From the NCBI RefSeq assembly GCF_013408525.1, contig NZ_JACBZM010000001.1, positions 4,154,001-4,218,000 of the forward strand: DNA of 64,000 bases, written 5' to 3'. Below are positions 1-8,900 of the stretch, piece by piece (within the stretch, counting starts at the first letter, position 1; each line of letters opens with the position of its first letter). A program made the translations under genes and the position numbers. The DNA is from Nocardioides aromaticivorans. Lineage in GTDB: Bacteria; Actinomycetota; Actinomycetes; Propionibacteriales; Nocardioidaceae. The notes under the pieces are model-generated. The model had not been told where the DNA came from, ran no database searches, and saw only the letters and a program-made list of their open reading frames with translations.

Positions 1-1698
1 GTACGCGCGCTCACGCATGGTCGATGCCACGGTGGTGAGCAGCTCGGCGAGGTTGCCGCCGACCTGGCGCTGGATCCGGATGGCCATGACCGACCACGCG
101 AAGTCCTTGCTCTGGAAGCGCTCGGCGACGCCGTCGAAGGCGTCCTCGAGTGGCATGCCGATCCGCGCCTCGACGAGCACTCGCTTGAACTCGGACGCGA
201 TCGGCTCCGGACCTTCACGGACCACCGTGTCGACGGCCTGTGCGAGCGAGAGCCCTGCGCTCAGCGCTCCGGAGATCAGCTGGAGCACCTCCGGAAGGGC
301 GTCGTCGAACGCGCGTCGCCGTCGGGCGGCCTTCAGGCGGAGGTAGAACGGTGGAAGGGCGGCACCGATGGCCACGAAGATGAGGCCCACGACGATGCTG
401 CCGCGACCGACGAGCAGCCCGAGGATCCCAGCCGCGATCACGACGCCGACGTGGAGGAGCAGCCACTCGGACGGCTTGAAGGCGCTGCCCGCGGCGGTCA
501 GGCGCCGGGTCAGGTTGTCGTTGAGGCCCCGGTTGCGCTCCAGGACGCCGGCCGCGGCCGCCTTGGCCTGTTCGAGGACCGGCTCGGAGGGCGACTTCTC
601 CGGCTTGTCCAGCCTGCTGACCTGGGTGCTGTAGGCCTCGACGCGCTCGGCGATGCTCATCGGTCCCGGCCGCCCGGGGACGAGGAGCATCGCGACGGCC
701 ACGAGACCGACGCCGAGGACGCCGACGCCGGCGTAGAGCAGCCACTCGGGGGCATCCCAGCCGCCGGGCCGCTCCAGCTGTGCCGTCGGATCGGACGGCG
801 CTGGACCGTCGCTGCCCGACGCCGCCTGGATCGGTGCGAGTGCGCGCGCGATGACCGGCTCGTCGCTGGTGGGGAGGACGACCTCCACCGTCGCCTGGGT
901 CGCATCGAAGCCACTCGGCAGGGGGGCGGTCACCAACACCTGGCTGGCCAGCACGTCCGCCTCGGCGCGGAAGTCCTCAGCGAGGGCAGCACCGCTGCTC
1001 TCGATGACGCGGCCGTTGCCCGCCTTCGCCATGGCCGACAGGGGCTCCAGGGCCTTGCCGGACTGGCCGAGGCTCACGACATCGACGAGCGTCCTCGTGA
1101 CGGTGACGACATCGGTGACGTCGTCGATGGCCGCCGAGCTGCCGGTGTCCGCGCCGTCGGACAGCACCAGGATCGTGCGCTGGCCCTCGGTGCCGGCGGC
1201 GTCGATGGCCGCGACCACACCGTCGTACAGCAGCGTGTCCTTCGCCAGTCGCAGGCCGTCGACCACGGTGCGCGCGGCGTCGCGGTCGGTCGTCGGCTCG
1301 AGCGCGACGGCCACGTCGTTGTCGAAGGTCACGATGCCGACCTCGACGTCGGCCGGGACGGTGTCGAGGTACGTCGCAGCAGCCTCCTTGGCCGCGGCGA
1401 AGCGTCCCTGGCGGGCCATCGACTGACTGGTGTCGATCGCGAGGACCGTCGTGCGCTTGACGTCGGTGCCACTGCTCGCGGTGACCGCCGTCGCGGCGAG
1501 GTCCTCGCCGTCGAGTGTCGCCTCCACGCCGGACAGGTCGACCTGGGCGCCTTCGGGCAAGTTGACGAGGACTCGCAGTCCTTCGCCGGTCGACTCGACG
1601 TGCGCGATCGTGCCGTCCTCCGCCGAGGCCGCGCCCATCGGAAGCGTGAGCGCGGCAAAGGTGGCCGCGAGGAGGAGGAGGGGCCGTCGGGCGGCCAT
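1..1698 (-). CDS. tadB: VWA-domain/TadB fusion, Tad pilus inner-membrane platform protein (partial)
   Basis: The reading frame is open from an ATG at 1698 to the left edge, giving 565 residues with no stop. Residues 1-26 look like a signal peptide. A von Willebrand A domain follows, with the metal-site motif DTSQS at residues 89-93. A transmembrane helix lies near residue 325, and then a type II secretion F (GspF/TadB) region with paired hydrophobic helices and the typical text DALPEVLQLISGAL. TadB proteins form the inner-membrane platform on which the TadA ATPase acts to polymerise Flp pilin. The start overlaps the tadA stop by one base (TGATG), so the two are translationally coupled. The extracytoplasmic VWA domain is an addition to the classic TadB; such fusions occur in actinobacteria. 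The C-terminus, and probably tadC and the pilin genes, lie outside the window. Confidence 0.88.
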   Translation of the reverse strand, partial: MAARRPLLLLAATFAALTLPMGAASAEDGTIAHVESTGEGLRVLVNLPEGAQVDLSGVEATLDGEDLAATAVTASSGTDVKRTTVLAIDTSQSMARQGRFAAAKEAAATYLDTVPADVEVGIVTFDNDVAVALEPTTDRDAARTVVDGLRLAKDTLLYDGVVAAIDAAGTEGQRTILVLSDGADTGSSAAIDDVTDVVTVTRTLVDVVSLGQSGKALEPLSAMAKAGNGRVIESSGAALAEDFRAEADVLASQVLVTAPLPSGFDATQATVEVVLPTSDEPVIARALAPIQAASGSDGPAPSDPTAQLERPGGWDAPEWLLYAGVGVLGVGLVAVAMLLVPGRPGPMSIAERVEAYSTQVSRLDKPEKSPSEPVLEQAKAAAAGVLERNRGLNDNLTRRLTAAGSAFKPSEWLLLHVGVVIAAGILGLLVGRGSIVVGLIFVAIGAALPPFYLRLKAARRRRAFDDALPEVLQLISGALSAGLSLAQAVDTVVREGPEPIASEFKRVLVEARIGMPLEDAFDGVAERFQSKDFAWSVMAIRIQRQVGGNLAELLTTVASTMRERAY

Positions 1699-3227
1699 CA
1701 GATCCGCTCCGTCCGGAAGATCGTCGGGTCGACCGCGACGTTGGCGTAGGCGAGCTTCTCCAGGAACTTCGGACGGAGCCCGGTCGTGCGCAGCCGGCCG
1801 AGGATCCGGCCGTTCTCGTCGAACCCGGCGCTGTTGTCGAAGACGAAGACGTCCTGGAGGGTGATGATGTCGCCCTCCATCCGCTCCACCTCGGTGATGT
1901 GCGTGATGCGTCGTGACCCGTCCTTGAACCGGGTCTGGTGCACGATCAGGTCGACGGCAGAGGCGACCTGCTCCCGGATGGCGCGGATCGGCAGGTCCAT
2001 GCCGGCCATCAGCACCATCGTCTCCATGCGGGCGAGCGTGTCGCGCGGGCCGTTGGAGTGCAGGGTGCAGATGGAGCCGTCGTGGCCGGTGTTCATCGCC
2101 TGCAGCATGTCGAGCGCGGAGGCGTCGCGGACCTCGCCGACGACGATGCGGTCGGGCCGCATGCGCAGGCTGTTGCGCACGAGGTCGCGGATCGTGACCG
2201 CGCCCTTGCCCTCGATGTTGGCCGGACGCGACTCGAGCCGGACGACGTGGTCCTGCTTGAGCTGCAGCTCGGCAGCGTCCTCGATCGTGACGATCCGCTC
2301 GTCGCTGGGGATGAACGACGACAGGACGTTCAGCGTCGTCGTCTTCCCCGCGCCGGTACCGCCGGACACGATCACGTTGAGGCGGCCACGGACGCAGGCG
2401 TCGAGGAAGTCCGCGGTCTGCGGGGTGAGGGACCCGAAGTTGATCAGGTCCTGCACGGTCAGCGGGTCGGTGGAGAACTTCCGGATCGTGAGCGCCGAGC
2501 CGTCGATCGCGAGCGGCGGCACGATGGCGTTGACGCGGCTGCCGTCGGGGAGGCGGGCGTCGACCATCGGCGACGACTCGTCGACCCGGCGTCCGATGCG
2601 CGACACGATCTTGTCGATGGTGCGTCGAAGGTGCGACTCGTCGGCGAAGTGCGCGTCCGCCTTCATCAGTCGGCCGTCACGCTCCAGCCAGACGTCGTCG
2701 TGCCCGTTGACCATGACCTCCGAGACCTCGGGATCGCGCAGGAACGGGTCGATCGGGCCGTAGCCGAGGATGTCGTCGGTGATCTCCTGGGTGACACGGG
2801 CGCGGTCGGCCGCGCTGAGCGGCCGGTCCTGTGCCCCGAGCACCTCGGAGAGCACGCTCCGCACGGTCTGGTCCAGCTCATCCTGGTCCATCTCCGCGTC
2901 GTACAGGTGGGGGCCGAGCTGCTTGAGCAGCTCGGCGTGGACACTCGCCTTGAGGTCCTCGATGCGGTCGATCTCCTGACCCGCGAGGGTACGACGGGAG
3001 GCCGGGCGACCTTCGGCGCCGGCTGCCGCGGCGCGGGCGGAGAGGGGCCCGGTGCTCGCCGCCGGGCCCGTGCCGGGCTGTGCCTTGTCGAGGCTCGGCG
3101 GCGCGGGGGCGTCCGGTGACGGCGAGGAGACGACCGTCGTCTCCTCCACCGCGTCGGCGGCGTGCTTGCCCTGTTGCGTCGCAGCCTCGGCGCGGGCTGC
3201 GGCGAGGCGCTCGGACAGGCTGCTCAT
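1698..3227 (-). CDS. tadA: Tad pilus assembly ATPase TadA/CpaF
   Basis: Encodes 509 residues of the type II/IV secretion ATPase family that powers Flp pilus assembly from the cytoplasmic face. The Walker A motif GGTGAGKTT and the Walker B region RIVVGEVRD are both visible, as are the histidine-box text ICTLHSNG and the N-terminal VSEVMVNG segment typical of CpaF. The first 100 or so residues are low-complexity and alanine-rich. I chose the ATG at 3227 because it overlaps the cpaE stop as ATGA and is preceded by GGAGGAACTC, a good ribosome site; the open frame further upstream lies antiphase over cpaE and is not coding. It belongs to the minus-strand cpaB-cpaE-tadA-tadB operon. Confidence 0.95.
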   Translation of the reverse strand: MSSLSERLAAARAEAATQQGKHAADAVEETTVVSSPSPDAPAPPSLDKAQPGTGPAASTGPLSARAAAAGAEGRPASRRTLAGQEIDRIEDLKASVHAELLKQLGPHLYDAEMDQDELDQTVRSVLSEVLGAQDRPLSAADRARVTQEITDDILGYGPIDPFLRDPEVSEVMVNGHDDVWLERDGRLMKADAHFADESHLRRTIDKIVSRIGRRVDESSPMVDARLPDGSRVNAIVPPLAIDGSALTIRKFSTDPLTVQDLINFGSLTPQTADFLDACVRGRLNVIVSGGTGAGKTTTLNVLSSFIPSDERIVTIEDAAELQLKQDHVVRLESRPANIEGKGAVTIRDLVRNSLRMRPDRIVVGEVRDASALDMLQAMNTGHDGSICTLHSNGPRDTLARMETMVLMAGMDLPIRAIREQVASAVDLIVHQTRFKDGSRRITHITEVERMEGDIITLQDVFVFDNSAGFDENGRILGRLRTTGLRPKFLEKLAYANVAVDPTIFRTERI

Positions 3228-4417
3228 GAGTTCCTCCCGCGCCGGAAGAGGCCGCGTGAGCGGGTGGGTTCGGGGGCCCCGGCGTGTGCGGCGGAGCCCG
3301 GAGCGACCACCGGCTCGCCGGTGACGGCCGACGCGAGGTGGAAGTAGGCCTGGCTCGCCGCGTGGTGCGGCTTGTGGGACACGATCGGCGTGCCCGAGTT
3401 GGTCGAGGCGGCGATGTCGACGGCCGTCGCGACCTGGGAGGAGACCGGCATGCCGAGGATGCTCTCCACCTTCTCCACGCTGATGCCGACCTCGTCGTCG
3501 GCGCGGTTGAGGAGGAGGTGGCGATGGCCGCGCGCGATGCTCAGCATGTCCATGGTCTCGAGCGCGACCTTGACGTTCTTCAGGGTCGGCACGTCGAGCG
3601 TCGCCACGATCACGCACTCGTCGGTCTCGTCGAGGGCGGTCAGCGTCGCGTCGTCGAAGGACGGCGAGGTGTCGACGACGATGTAGTCGAAGCCGTCGCG
3701 CAGTGCTCGGAGGATCCTCGAGATCAGCAGGGGAGTGATCCGCTCCCGGACGTCGGGGTGCGCCGGTGCTGCCAGCACGGTGAGCGAGTCCTCGTGCCGG
3801 GTGAGCAGGCCCTCGAGCATGGCCAGGTCGACCGAGTCCTCGGAGCCGACGGCCTGCTCGATCGAGTGGGTCGGGAAGAGCTGCATGGTGATCGCGACGT
3901 CGCCGAAGGCGAGGTCGAGGTCGACGAGGCAGACCTTCCGGGCACCGCGGTCGGTGAGCGCCAGGGCCAGGTTGACCGAGGACGTCGTCTTGCCGACACC
4001 GCCCTTGGGCGAGAACACCGTGACGACCCGTCCGAGCTGGCGCACACCGCCGGGGCCGCGCAGCGCCTGGTAGAGCTGGTGGGCGCGTTCGACCGCGCGG
4101 GTCAGCGCCTTGTCGTCGTTGCCGGCGACCACGACGTCGCGCACGCCGGCATGCATCGAACGCGCGAGGACGTCGGTGTCGAAGTGCTCGCGGACCAGGA
4201 CGACGCTGACGGTGGGTCGCTTGATCCGGAGGTCCTCGGCACACTCCAGCGCGGTGGCCAGGCCGACGCCCGGGCCGAGCACGACGACGTACTCGTCAGC
4301 GTGCTGGTCGAGCCAGGCGTGCATCCGGTCGATCGAGGCGACCGAGTGGGACCCCGTCGGCATCTGGCCGAGCAGGGGAGCGATGGAGGCGGAATCCGCC
4401 TCGACGATGACGGGCAT
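3224..4417 (-). CDS. cpaE: Tad pilus assembly protein CpaE/TadZ (MinD-like ATPase)
   Basis: Encodes 397 residues. The first 130 resemble a degenerate response-regulator receiver fold, and the rest is a MinD/ParA-type ATPase with the deviant Walker A motif KGGVGKTT near residue 135, the switch text VDLDLAFGDVA, and VDTSPSFDD as Walker B. CpaE/TadZ proteins localise the Tad secretion machine at its cellular site. The C-terminal tail is proline- and arginine-rich (RSRGLFRRGRNS). The start is 10 nt after the cpaB stop and the stop overlaps tadA, so it sits firmly inside the pilus operon. Confidence 0.93.
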   Translation of the reverse strand: MPVIVEADSASIAPLLGQMPTGSHSVASIDRMHAWLDQHADEYVVVLGPGVGLATALECAEDLRIKRPTVSVVLVREHFDTDVLARSMHAGVRDVVVAGNDDKALTRAVERAHQLYQALRGPGGVRQLGRVVTVFSPKGGVGKTTSSVNLALALTDRGARKVCLVDLDLAFGDVAITMQLFPTHSIEQAVGSEDSVDLAMLEGLLTRHEDSLTVLAAPAHPDVRERITPLLISRILRALRDGFDYIVVDTSPSFDDATLTALDETDECVIVATLDVPTLKNVKVALETMDMLSIARGHRHLLLNRADDEVGISVEKVESILGMPVSSQVATAVDIAASTNSGTPIVSHKPHHAASQAYFHLASAVTGEPVVAPGSAAHAGAPEPTRSRGLFRRGRNS

Positions 4418-4427
4418 CTCGCTCAGC

Positions 4428-5159
4428 TCACTTGAAGAGGTTGTCGTTGTTGACGCCGTCGTCCCGCTTGACGTCGCTGCCGTCGTTCAGCAGTCCGATC
4501 GACAGGTCTCCGGCCTTCTCCGCGAAGCGGACCTTCTCGGCCTCGCGCTGGCTGACGGCGACCGTGATCAGGCGCCGGATCTCGTCGTCCGCGTTCTCGG
4601 TGGTGGTGTCCTCACCCTTGAGCGAGGTCTTCACGCCGTCCGCGAGGACCGTCACCCGCTCGAGCAGCACGCGGCTGTCGATCGGCGACGAGCTGCCCTT
4701 CGGGCGGGTGAGGATGATCGCCACCTGCGCACCGGCCCGGATGAACTCACCCACGCGGGCGTCGTCCTCGACCTCGATCGAGATGGCGAGCTTGCCCTCC
4801 GGGATCGGCAGCACCGCGGCGGCCTTCACGTCCTCGACGGCACCGAACTTGGCGGGGATCAGCTGCTCGCCGGCGTAGATGGTGGTGAGTGCGACCTTGT
4901 CGCGCAGCGGGTCCGAGTCCTCACTGGCTCCCTCGAGGAGCTGGGCCTTCGCGATGTGCGTCAGCTGGACCTTCCCGTTCTCGAGGGCGTCGTCCAGGCT
5001 CTCGCCCGGCTTGATCTCCTGCGAGGCGGTCAGCACCTCGACGGTGTCGTACTTGTCCGCGGCACGCGTGTCGGCGCCGCGCGCGTAGACGAACACCAAG
5101 GCAACGCCGAGCGCGGCGATCACCGCTGCGACGACGAGCAACAACCTGCGACGATCCAC
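4428..5159 (-). CDS. cpaB: Flp pilus assembly protein CpaB/RcpC (SAF domain)
   Basis: Encodes 243 residues from a GTG at 5159. An N-terminal membrane anchor (LLLVVAAVIAALGVALVFVY) is followed by an SAF-type domain beginning VEVLTASQEIKPGE and a CpaB-type C-terminal domain with GAQVAIILTRP. CpaB/RcpC proteins are periplasmic or extracytoplasmic factors of Tad pilus secretion and are thought to contact the cell wall. The GTG is preceded by GGGAGGG at good spacing and gives the usual MDRRR start; an ATG at 5183 in the same frame lacks a ribosome site. It is the first gene of the operon, so the promoter must lie in 5160-5344. Confidence 0.85.
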   Translation of the reverse strand: MDRRRLLLVVAAVIAALGVALVFVYARGADTRAADKYDTVEVLTASQEIKPGESLDDALENGKVQLTHIAKAQLLEGASEDSDPLRDKVALTTIYAGEQLIPAKFGAVEDVKAAAVLPIPEGKLAISIEVEDDARVGEFIRAGAQVAIILTRPKGSSSPIDSRVLLERVTVLADGVKTSLKGEDTTTENADDEIRRLITVAVSQREAEKVRFAEKAGDLSIGLLNDGSDVKRDDGVNNDNLFK

Positions 5160-5293
5160 TTTCAGAGCCCTCCCGCTCCCCATGTGATGAGGCAACTGCT
5201 CCCCGGATGCAGCGCAGGCTGAGGCTAGCGAGACGAAGGCCACAGAGGGAGGGAAAAAGGCCGGAGCAGGCGATTGATGCCCGATCGAGATCT

Positions 5294-5336
5294 GGGACAT
5301 GGCCCGTTGGGACTATGGACCCAGGACGGGAGGGAC
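5294..5336 (-). promoter_or_regulatory. GGGAC repeats upstream of the tad operon
   Basis: Three copies of GGGAC (plus strand, 5294-5298, 5309-5313 and 5332-5336) lie in the 185-nt gap ahead of cpaB. The first two sit in the similar contexts GGGACATGG and GGGACTATGG, 15 nt apart. The placement, about 135-175 nt before the cpaB start, suits a regulator site for the pilus operon, but I do not recognise the regulator and cannot assign a -10 with confidence. Confidence 0.25.
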
Positions 5337-5344
5337 TTGCCCCG

Positions 5345-7132
5345 TCACTCGTACAGCGCGGCGATCTCCTCGCGGCTCTCCCGCATCACCACGTTGCGCT
5401 TCAGCTTGAGGCTCGGCGTCACCTGCCCGCCCTCCTCGGTCCAGTCGGTCGGGAGGATCGTGAACTTGCGGATCGACTCCGCCTTCGACACCGCCTTGTT
5501 GGCCTCGTCGATCGCCGCCTGGACCTCGGCCCGGAGGTCCTCGTCGTCGACGAGGTCGGCCACCTTGCCGGACTTGCCGTGCTGCTCGGCCCAGGCGGGG
5601 AAGGCCTCCTCGTCGATGGTGACGAGGGCGCCGATGAAGGGCTGGCCGTCACCGACCACCAGGCACTGGCTGACCAGCGCCGAGGCGCGCACCCGGTCCT
5701 CGAGGACCGCCGGGGCGACGTTCTTGCCGCCGGCCGTCACGAGGATCTCCTTCTTGCGCCCCGTGATCCGGACGAACCCCTCGTCGTCGACCTCGCCGAC
5801 GTCGCCCGTGTGGAACCAGCCGTCCTGCAGCGCCTCGGCGGTCGCCTCCGGGTTGTTCCAGTAGCCCGTGAAGACCTGGCCGCCCTTGAAGAGGAGCTCG
5901 CCGTCGTCCGCGATCCGTACGGCGGTCCCGGGGATCGGGCGCCCGACGGTGCCGACCTTCTGGGCCTCGGGGAGGTTCACGGTGAGGGCGGCGGTGGTCT
6001 CCGTCAGGCCGTAGCCCTCCAGGACGGTGACCCCGATCCCGCGGTAGAAGTGGCCGAGCCGGTCGCCCAGCGGCGCGCCACCGGACACGGCGAACTCGCA
6101 CCGGCCGCCCAGCGCGCCGCGGAGCCGGCCGTAGACCAGCCGCGAGAAGAGGGCGTGCTGCGCCCGCACGCGGACCGGCACCCGGCCGGCGTCCAGGGCG
6201 CGGGAGTACGCGATGGCTGCCTCGGCGGCGCGGTCGAAGATCTTGCCCTTGCCGTCGGCGGTCGCGCGCTGGGAGGCGGTGTTGAAGACCTTCTCGAAGA
6301 CCCGGGGCACGGCGAGGATGAACGTGGGCCGGAAGGTCGCCAGCTGGGGGAGGAGGTTCTTGATGTCGGCGCTGTGCCCGAGGCGGGTGCGGGCCTTGAT
6401 GCAGCCGACCTGGATGATCCGCGCGAACACGTGGGCGAGTGGCAGGAAGAGCAGCGTCGAGGCGCCGTCGGTGTCGAAGAGCCGCTCCAGCTCGGCCACC
6501 GCGACGCACAGCTCGTTCTGGAAGTTGTCATGGGAGAGCATGCAGCCCTTGGGCCGCCCGGTCGTGCCGGAGGTGTAGATCAGGGTCGCCAGGTCGGCGG
6601 GCCCGGCCGTCGTACGGCGGGCCTCGAGGTCGGCGTCGTCGACGCCCGTGCCGAGCCTGCGGATCTCCTCGACCGCCCCGCTGTCGATCGACCAGACGTG
6701 CGCCAGCTCCGGGAGGTCGCCGCGCACGGACCCGACGCGCGCGAGGTGCGTGGCGTCCTCGACGACGATCGCCCGGGCGCCCGAGTCGGACAGGATCCAG
6801 TGGATCTGCTCCTCCGATGACGACTCGTAGATCGGCACGGTTGCGGCTCCCGCAAACCAGATGGCGTAGTCGAGCAGGGTCCACTCGTAGCGGGTGCGCG
6901 AGATCAGGGCGACCCGGTCACCGGGCTCGATCCCCGCCGCCATCAGGCCCTTCGCGACCGCGGACACCTCGGCGAGGAAGGTCGCACAGGTGACGTCCGC
7001 CCAGCCGCCCTCGCCGTCCGGTCGGCTGAACTGGACCGCGTCCGGCGCCTCCGCGGCATTGCGGACGACGTCGTCGGTGAGGTTGCCGCTCGTGGGCACG
7101 GTCACGGTCTGCGGGGTCGAGTACTCGCGCAC
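5345..7132 (-). CDS. Long-chain fatty acid-CoA ligase (AMP-binding)
   Basis: Encodes 595 residues of the ANL adenylating superfamily, which activates a fatty acid with ATP and CoA. The P-loop-like motif YTSGTTGRPKG is at about residue 187, the GYGLTE motif near residue 358, the TGD hinge aspartate in WFHTGDVGE, and the catalytic lysine in the C-terminal text TPSLKLKRN. The long insertion and the overall pattern match the FadD15-like long-chain class. It begins at GTG with a TAGCCT box 6 nt upstream, suggesting a leaderless transcript, and is divergent from the SRPBCC gene at 7222. Exact chain-length preference cannot be read from sequence. Confidence 0.92.
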   Translation of the reverse strand: MREYSTPQTVTVPTSGNLTDDVVRNAAEAPDAVQFSRPDGEGGWADVTCATFLAEVSAVAKGLMAAGIEPGDRVALISRTRYEWTLLDYAIWFAGAATVPIYESSSEEQIHWILSDSGARAIVVEDATHLARVGSVRGDLPELAHVWSIDSGAVEEIRRLGTGVDDADLEARRTTAGPADLATLIYTSGTTGRPKGCMLSHDNFQNELCVAVAELERLFDTDGASTLLFLPLAHVFARIIQVGCIKARTRLGHSADIKNLLPQLATFRPTFILAVPRVFEKVFNTASQRATADGKGKIFDRAAEAAIAYSRALDAGRVPVRVRAQHALFSRLVYGRLRGALGGRCEFAVSGGAPLGDRLGHFYRGIGVTVLEGYGLTETTAALTVNLPEAQKVGTVGRPIPGTAVRIADDGELLFKGGQVFTGYWNNPEATAEALQDGWFHTGDVGEVDDEGFVRITGRKKEILVTAGGKNVAPAVLEDRVRASALVSQCLVVGDGQPFIGALVTIDEEAFPAWAEQHGKSGKVADLVDDEDLRAEVQAAIDEANKAVSKAESIRKFTILPTDWTEEGGQVTPSLKLKRNVVMRESREEIAALYE

Positions 7133-7138
7133 GATCGC

Positions 7139-7144
7139 AGGCTA
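7139..7144 (-). promoter_or_regulatory. -10 box (TAGCCT) of the acyl-CoA ligase gene
   Basis: TAGCCT on the minus strand ends 6 nt before the GTG at 7132, placing the likely transcription start at the start codon. No ribosome site is present. Its mirror image serves the divergent gene at 7222. Confidence 0.55.
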
Positions 7145-7209
7145 CCGCTCGTCGTACCGGCGAGTTCTGCGTCACGTCGGCCGCGCCCCCGGCCAGGCAG
7201 GCGGTCCGG

Positions 7210-7215
7210 TAGCCT
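7210..7215 (+). promoter_or_regulatory. -10 box (TAGCCT) of the SRPBCC gene
   Basis: TAGCCT lies 6 nt before the ATG at 7222 and no Shine-Dalgarno sequence intervenes, so the transcript is probably leaderless. Confidence 0.55.
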
Positions 7216-7221
7216 TCCGGC

Positions 7222-7680
7222 ATGGCCGAACAGACGTCTTCGTCGATCGTTGTCGACGCCCCCGCCGCGGACGTGATGGCCGTCATCGCGGACTTCCCGG
7301 CCTACCCCTCGTGGGCCAAGGGCGTCACGGTCGCCGACGTGCGCTCGTCGTACGACGCCGCCGACCCCAAGCAGGCCGGCCGCGCGCGCGAGGTGTTCTT
7401 CGCCCTCGACGTCTCGCCGATCAAGGACGAGTACACCCTCGCCTACGACTGGAGCGGTGACGACCAGGTCACCTGGACGCTCGTCGAGGGCAAGATGCTC
7501 AAGGCCCTCGAGGGCGCCTACGTCCTGCGTGCGACCGGTCCGACGACCACCGAGGTGACCTACCGCCTCGCCCTCGACGTCTCCATCCCGCTGATCGGCA
7601 TGCTGAAGCGCAAGGGCGAGAAGATCCTGATCGACACCGCGCTCAAGGGGCTGAAGAAGCGCGTCGAGTCCGGCGCCTGA
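7222..7680 (+). CDS. SRPBCC/polyketide cyclase-like protein
   Basis: Encodes 152 residues with the START/Bet v1-type layout: an early strand SSSIVVDAPAADVMAVIADF, a central FPAYPSWAKG segment, and a long C-terminal helix ending LKGLKKRVESG. Proteins of this fold bind hydrophobic ligands in a deep pocket; the substrate is not predictable here. It is followed 20 nt later by the ArsA-like ATPase and the two ROK kinases on the same strand, so it may head that operon. No signal peptide or membrane segment is seen. Confidence 0.8.
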   Translation: MAEQTSSSIVVDAPAADVMAVIADFPAYPSWAKGVTVADVRSSYDAADPKQAGRAREVFFALDVSPIKDEYTLAYDWSGDDQVTWTLVEGKMLKALEGAYVLRATGPTTTEVTYRLALDVSIPLIGMLKRKGEKILIDTALKGLKKRVESGA

Positions 7681-7700
7681 GCGCGGACACGGACCAGCCT

Positions 7701-8900
7701 GTGCGGATCGTTCTCTTCACCGGCAAGGGCGGCGTCGGCAAGTCGACCGTCGCCGCCGGCACGGCTGCGCTCGCGGCTGCGCGCGGCCTGCGCACGCTCG
7801 TCATCTCGACGGACGCGGCGCACTCCCTGGCCGATGCGTACGGCGCCGCCGCAACCGGGGCCCGGCACGGGGGAGCCGAGCCCACCGAGGTGGCGCCCGG
7901 CCTCTTCCTGCAGCAGGTCGACGCCCAGCTGCGCTTCGAGCAGTCGTGGGCCGACATCCAGCGCTACCTGCTCTCCGTCCTCGACGCGGCGGGGATGGAC
8001 CCGGTCGCCGCGGAGGAGATGACCGTCATCCCCGGCGCGGAGGAGGTGCTGGCCCTCCTCGAGCTGCGCCAGCACGCCCGCTCCGGGAAGTGGGACGTGA
8101 TCGTCGTCGACTGCGCGCCGACGGCCGAGACCCTGCGCCTGCTGGCCCTGCCGGAGGCACTCGGCTGGTACATCGAGCGGTTGCTCCCCATCCAGCGCCG
8201 GCTGGTCAAGGCGCTGCGTCCGGTGCTCAACCGCGCCGCCGGCGTACCGATGCCCGGCGACGCCGTCTTCGACGCGATCACCCGGCTGCACGCCGAGCTG
8301 GACGACGTCCACGAGCTGCTCTCGGGACCGGACGCCAGCGTCCGCCTGGTGCTGACCCCCGAGCGGGTCGTCCTCGCCGAGGCTCGCCGGGCGTTCACCA
8401 GCCTTTGCCTGTTCGGCTACCGCGTCGACGGTGTGGTCGCCAACCGGATCTTCCCCGCCGACGACGCCGACCGGTGGCGGGCGGCCTGGGTCGAGGCGCA
8501 GGCGGGCGTGCTCGCCGAGGTCGCCCAGTCGTTCAACGGGCTCCCGGTCTTCACCTCGGAGTACCAGCCGAGCGAGCCGGTCGGGGTCGCGGCCCTCGCC
8601 GACCTCGCCACCACCCTGTACGGCGACGCCGACCCGCTCGCCGCGCCCGTCGGCGACGGCCCCTTCCGGGTGACCCGGACCGACAGCGGCGGAGCGGTCG
8701 TGCACCTCGCACTCCCGTTCGTCACCCGCTCGGAGGTCGACCTCGCCCGCAACGGCGACGAGCTGGTGATGACCGTCGGCTCCTACCGCCGCCTGCTGAC
8801 GCTCCCGCCGGGCCTGGCCCGGTTGCGGGTCGCGGGCGCGCGCGTCGACGACGGCGAGCTGCGGGTCCGGTTCGCCGAGCCCGTCCTGGAGGCACGATGA
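7701..8900 (+). CDS. ArsA/GET3-family ATPase
   Basis: Encodes 399 residues from a GTG start. The deviant Walker A motif GKGGVGKST is at residues 8-16, the switch motif STDAAHSLADA follows near residue 35, and DCAPTAETLRLL marks the Walker B/A-loop region. These are the hallmarks of the ArsA/Get3 branch of SIMIBI ATPases. There is no arsenic resistance gene nearby and no metal-binding cysteine cluster, so arsenite export is unlikely; a role in protein targeting or an unknown process is more plausible. The C-terminal 100 residues form a beta-rich domain with the pattern seen in actinobacterial paralogues. The stop overlaps the next start (ATGA). Confidence 0.85.
   Translation: MRIVLFTGKGGVGKSTVAAGTAALAAARGLRTLVISTDAAHSLADAYGAAATGARHGGAEPTEVAPGLFLQQVDAQLRFEQSWADIQRYLLSVLDAAGMDPVAAEEMTVIPGAEEVLALLELRQHARSGKWDVIVVDCAPTAETLRLLALPEALGWYIERLLPIQRRLVKALRPVLNRAAGVPMPGDAVFDAITRLHAELDDVHELLSGPDASVRLVLTPERVVLAEARRAFTSLCLFGYRVDGVVANRIFPADDADRWRAAWVEAQAGVLAEVAQSFNGLPVFTSEYQPSEPVGVAALADLATTLYGDADPLAAPVGDGPFRVTRTDSGGAVVHLALPFVTRSEVDLARNGDELVMTVGSYRRLLTLPPGLARLRVAGARVDDGELRVRFAEPVLEAR

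Noticed and set aside
3228..4244. Upstream extension of the tadA frame
   Set aside because: It overlaps cpaE out of phase. The ATG at 3227 with the ATGA overlap and ribosome site is the real start.
5184..5344. A c-di-GMP riboswitch ahead of the tad operon
   Set aside because: The gap lacks the conserved GEMM core sequence. Only the GGGAC repeats stand out.
7701..8900. Arsenite efflux ATPase
   Set aside because: No arsB, arsC, arsR or metal-binding cysteine cluster is nearby; only the ATPase fold is supported.
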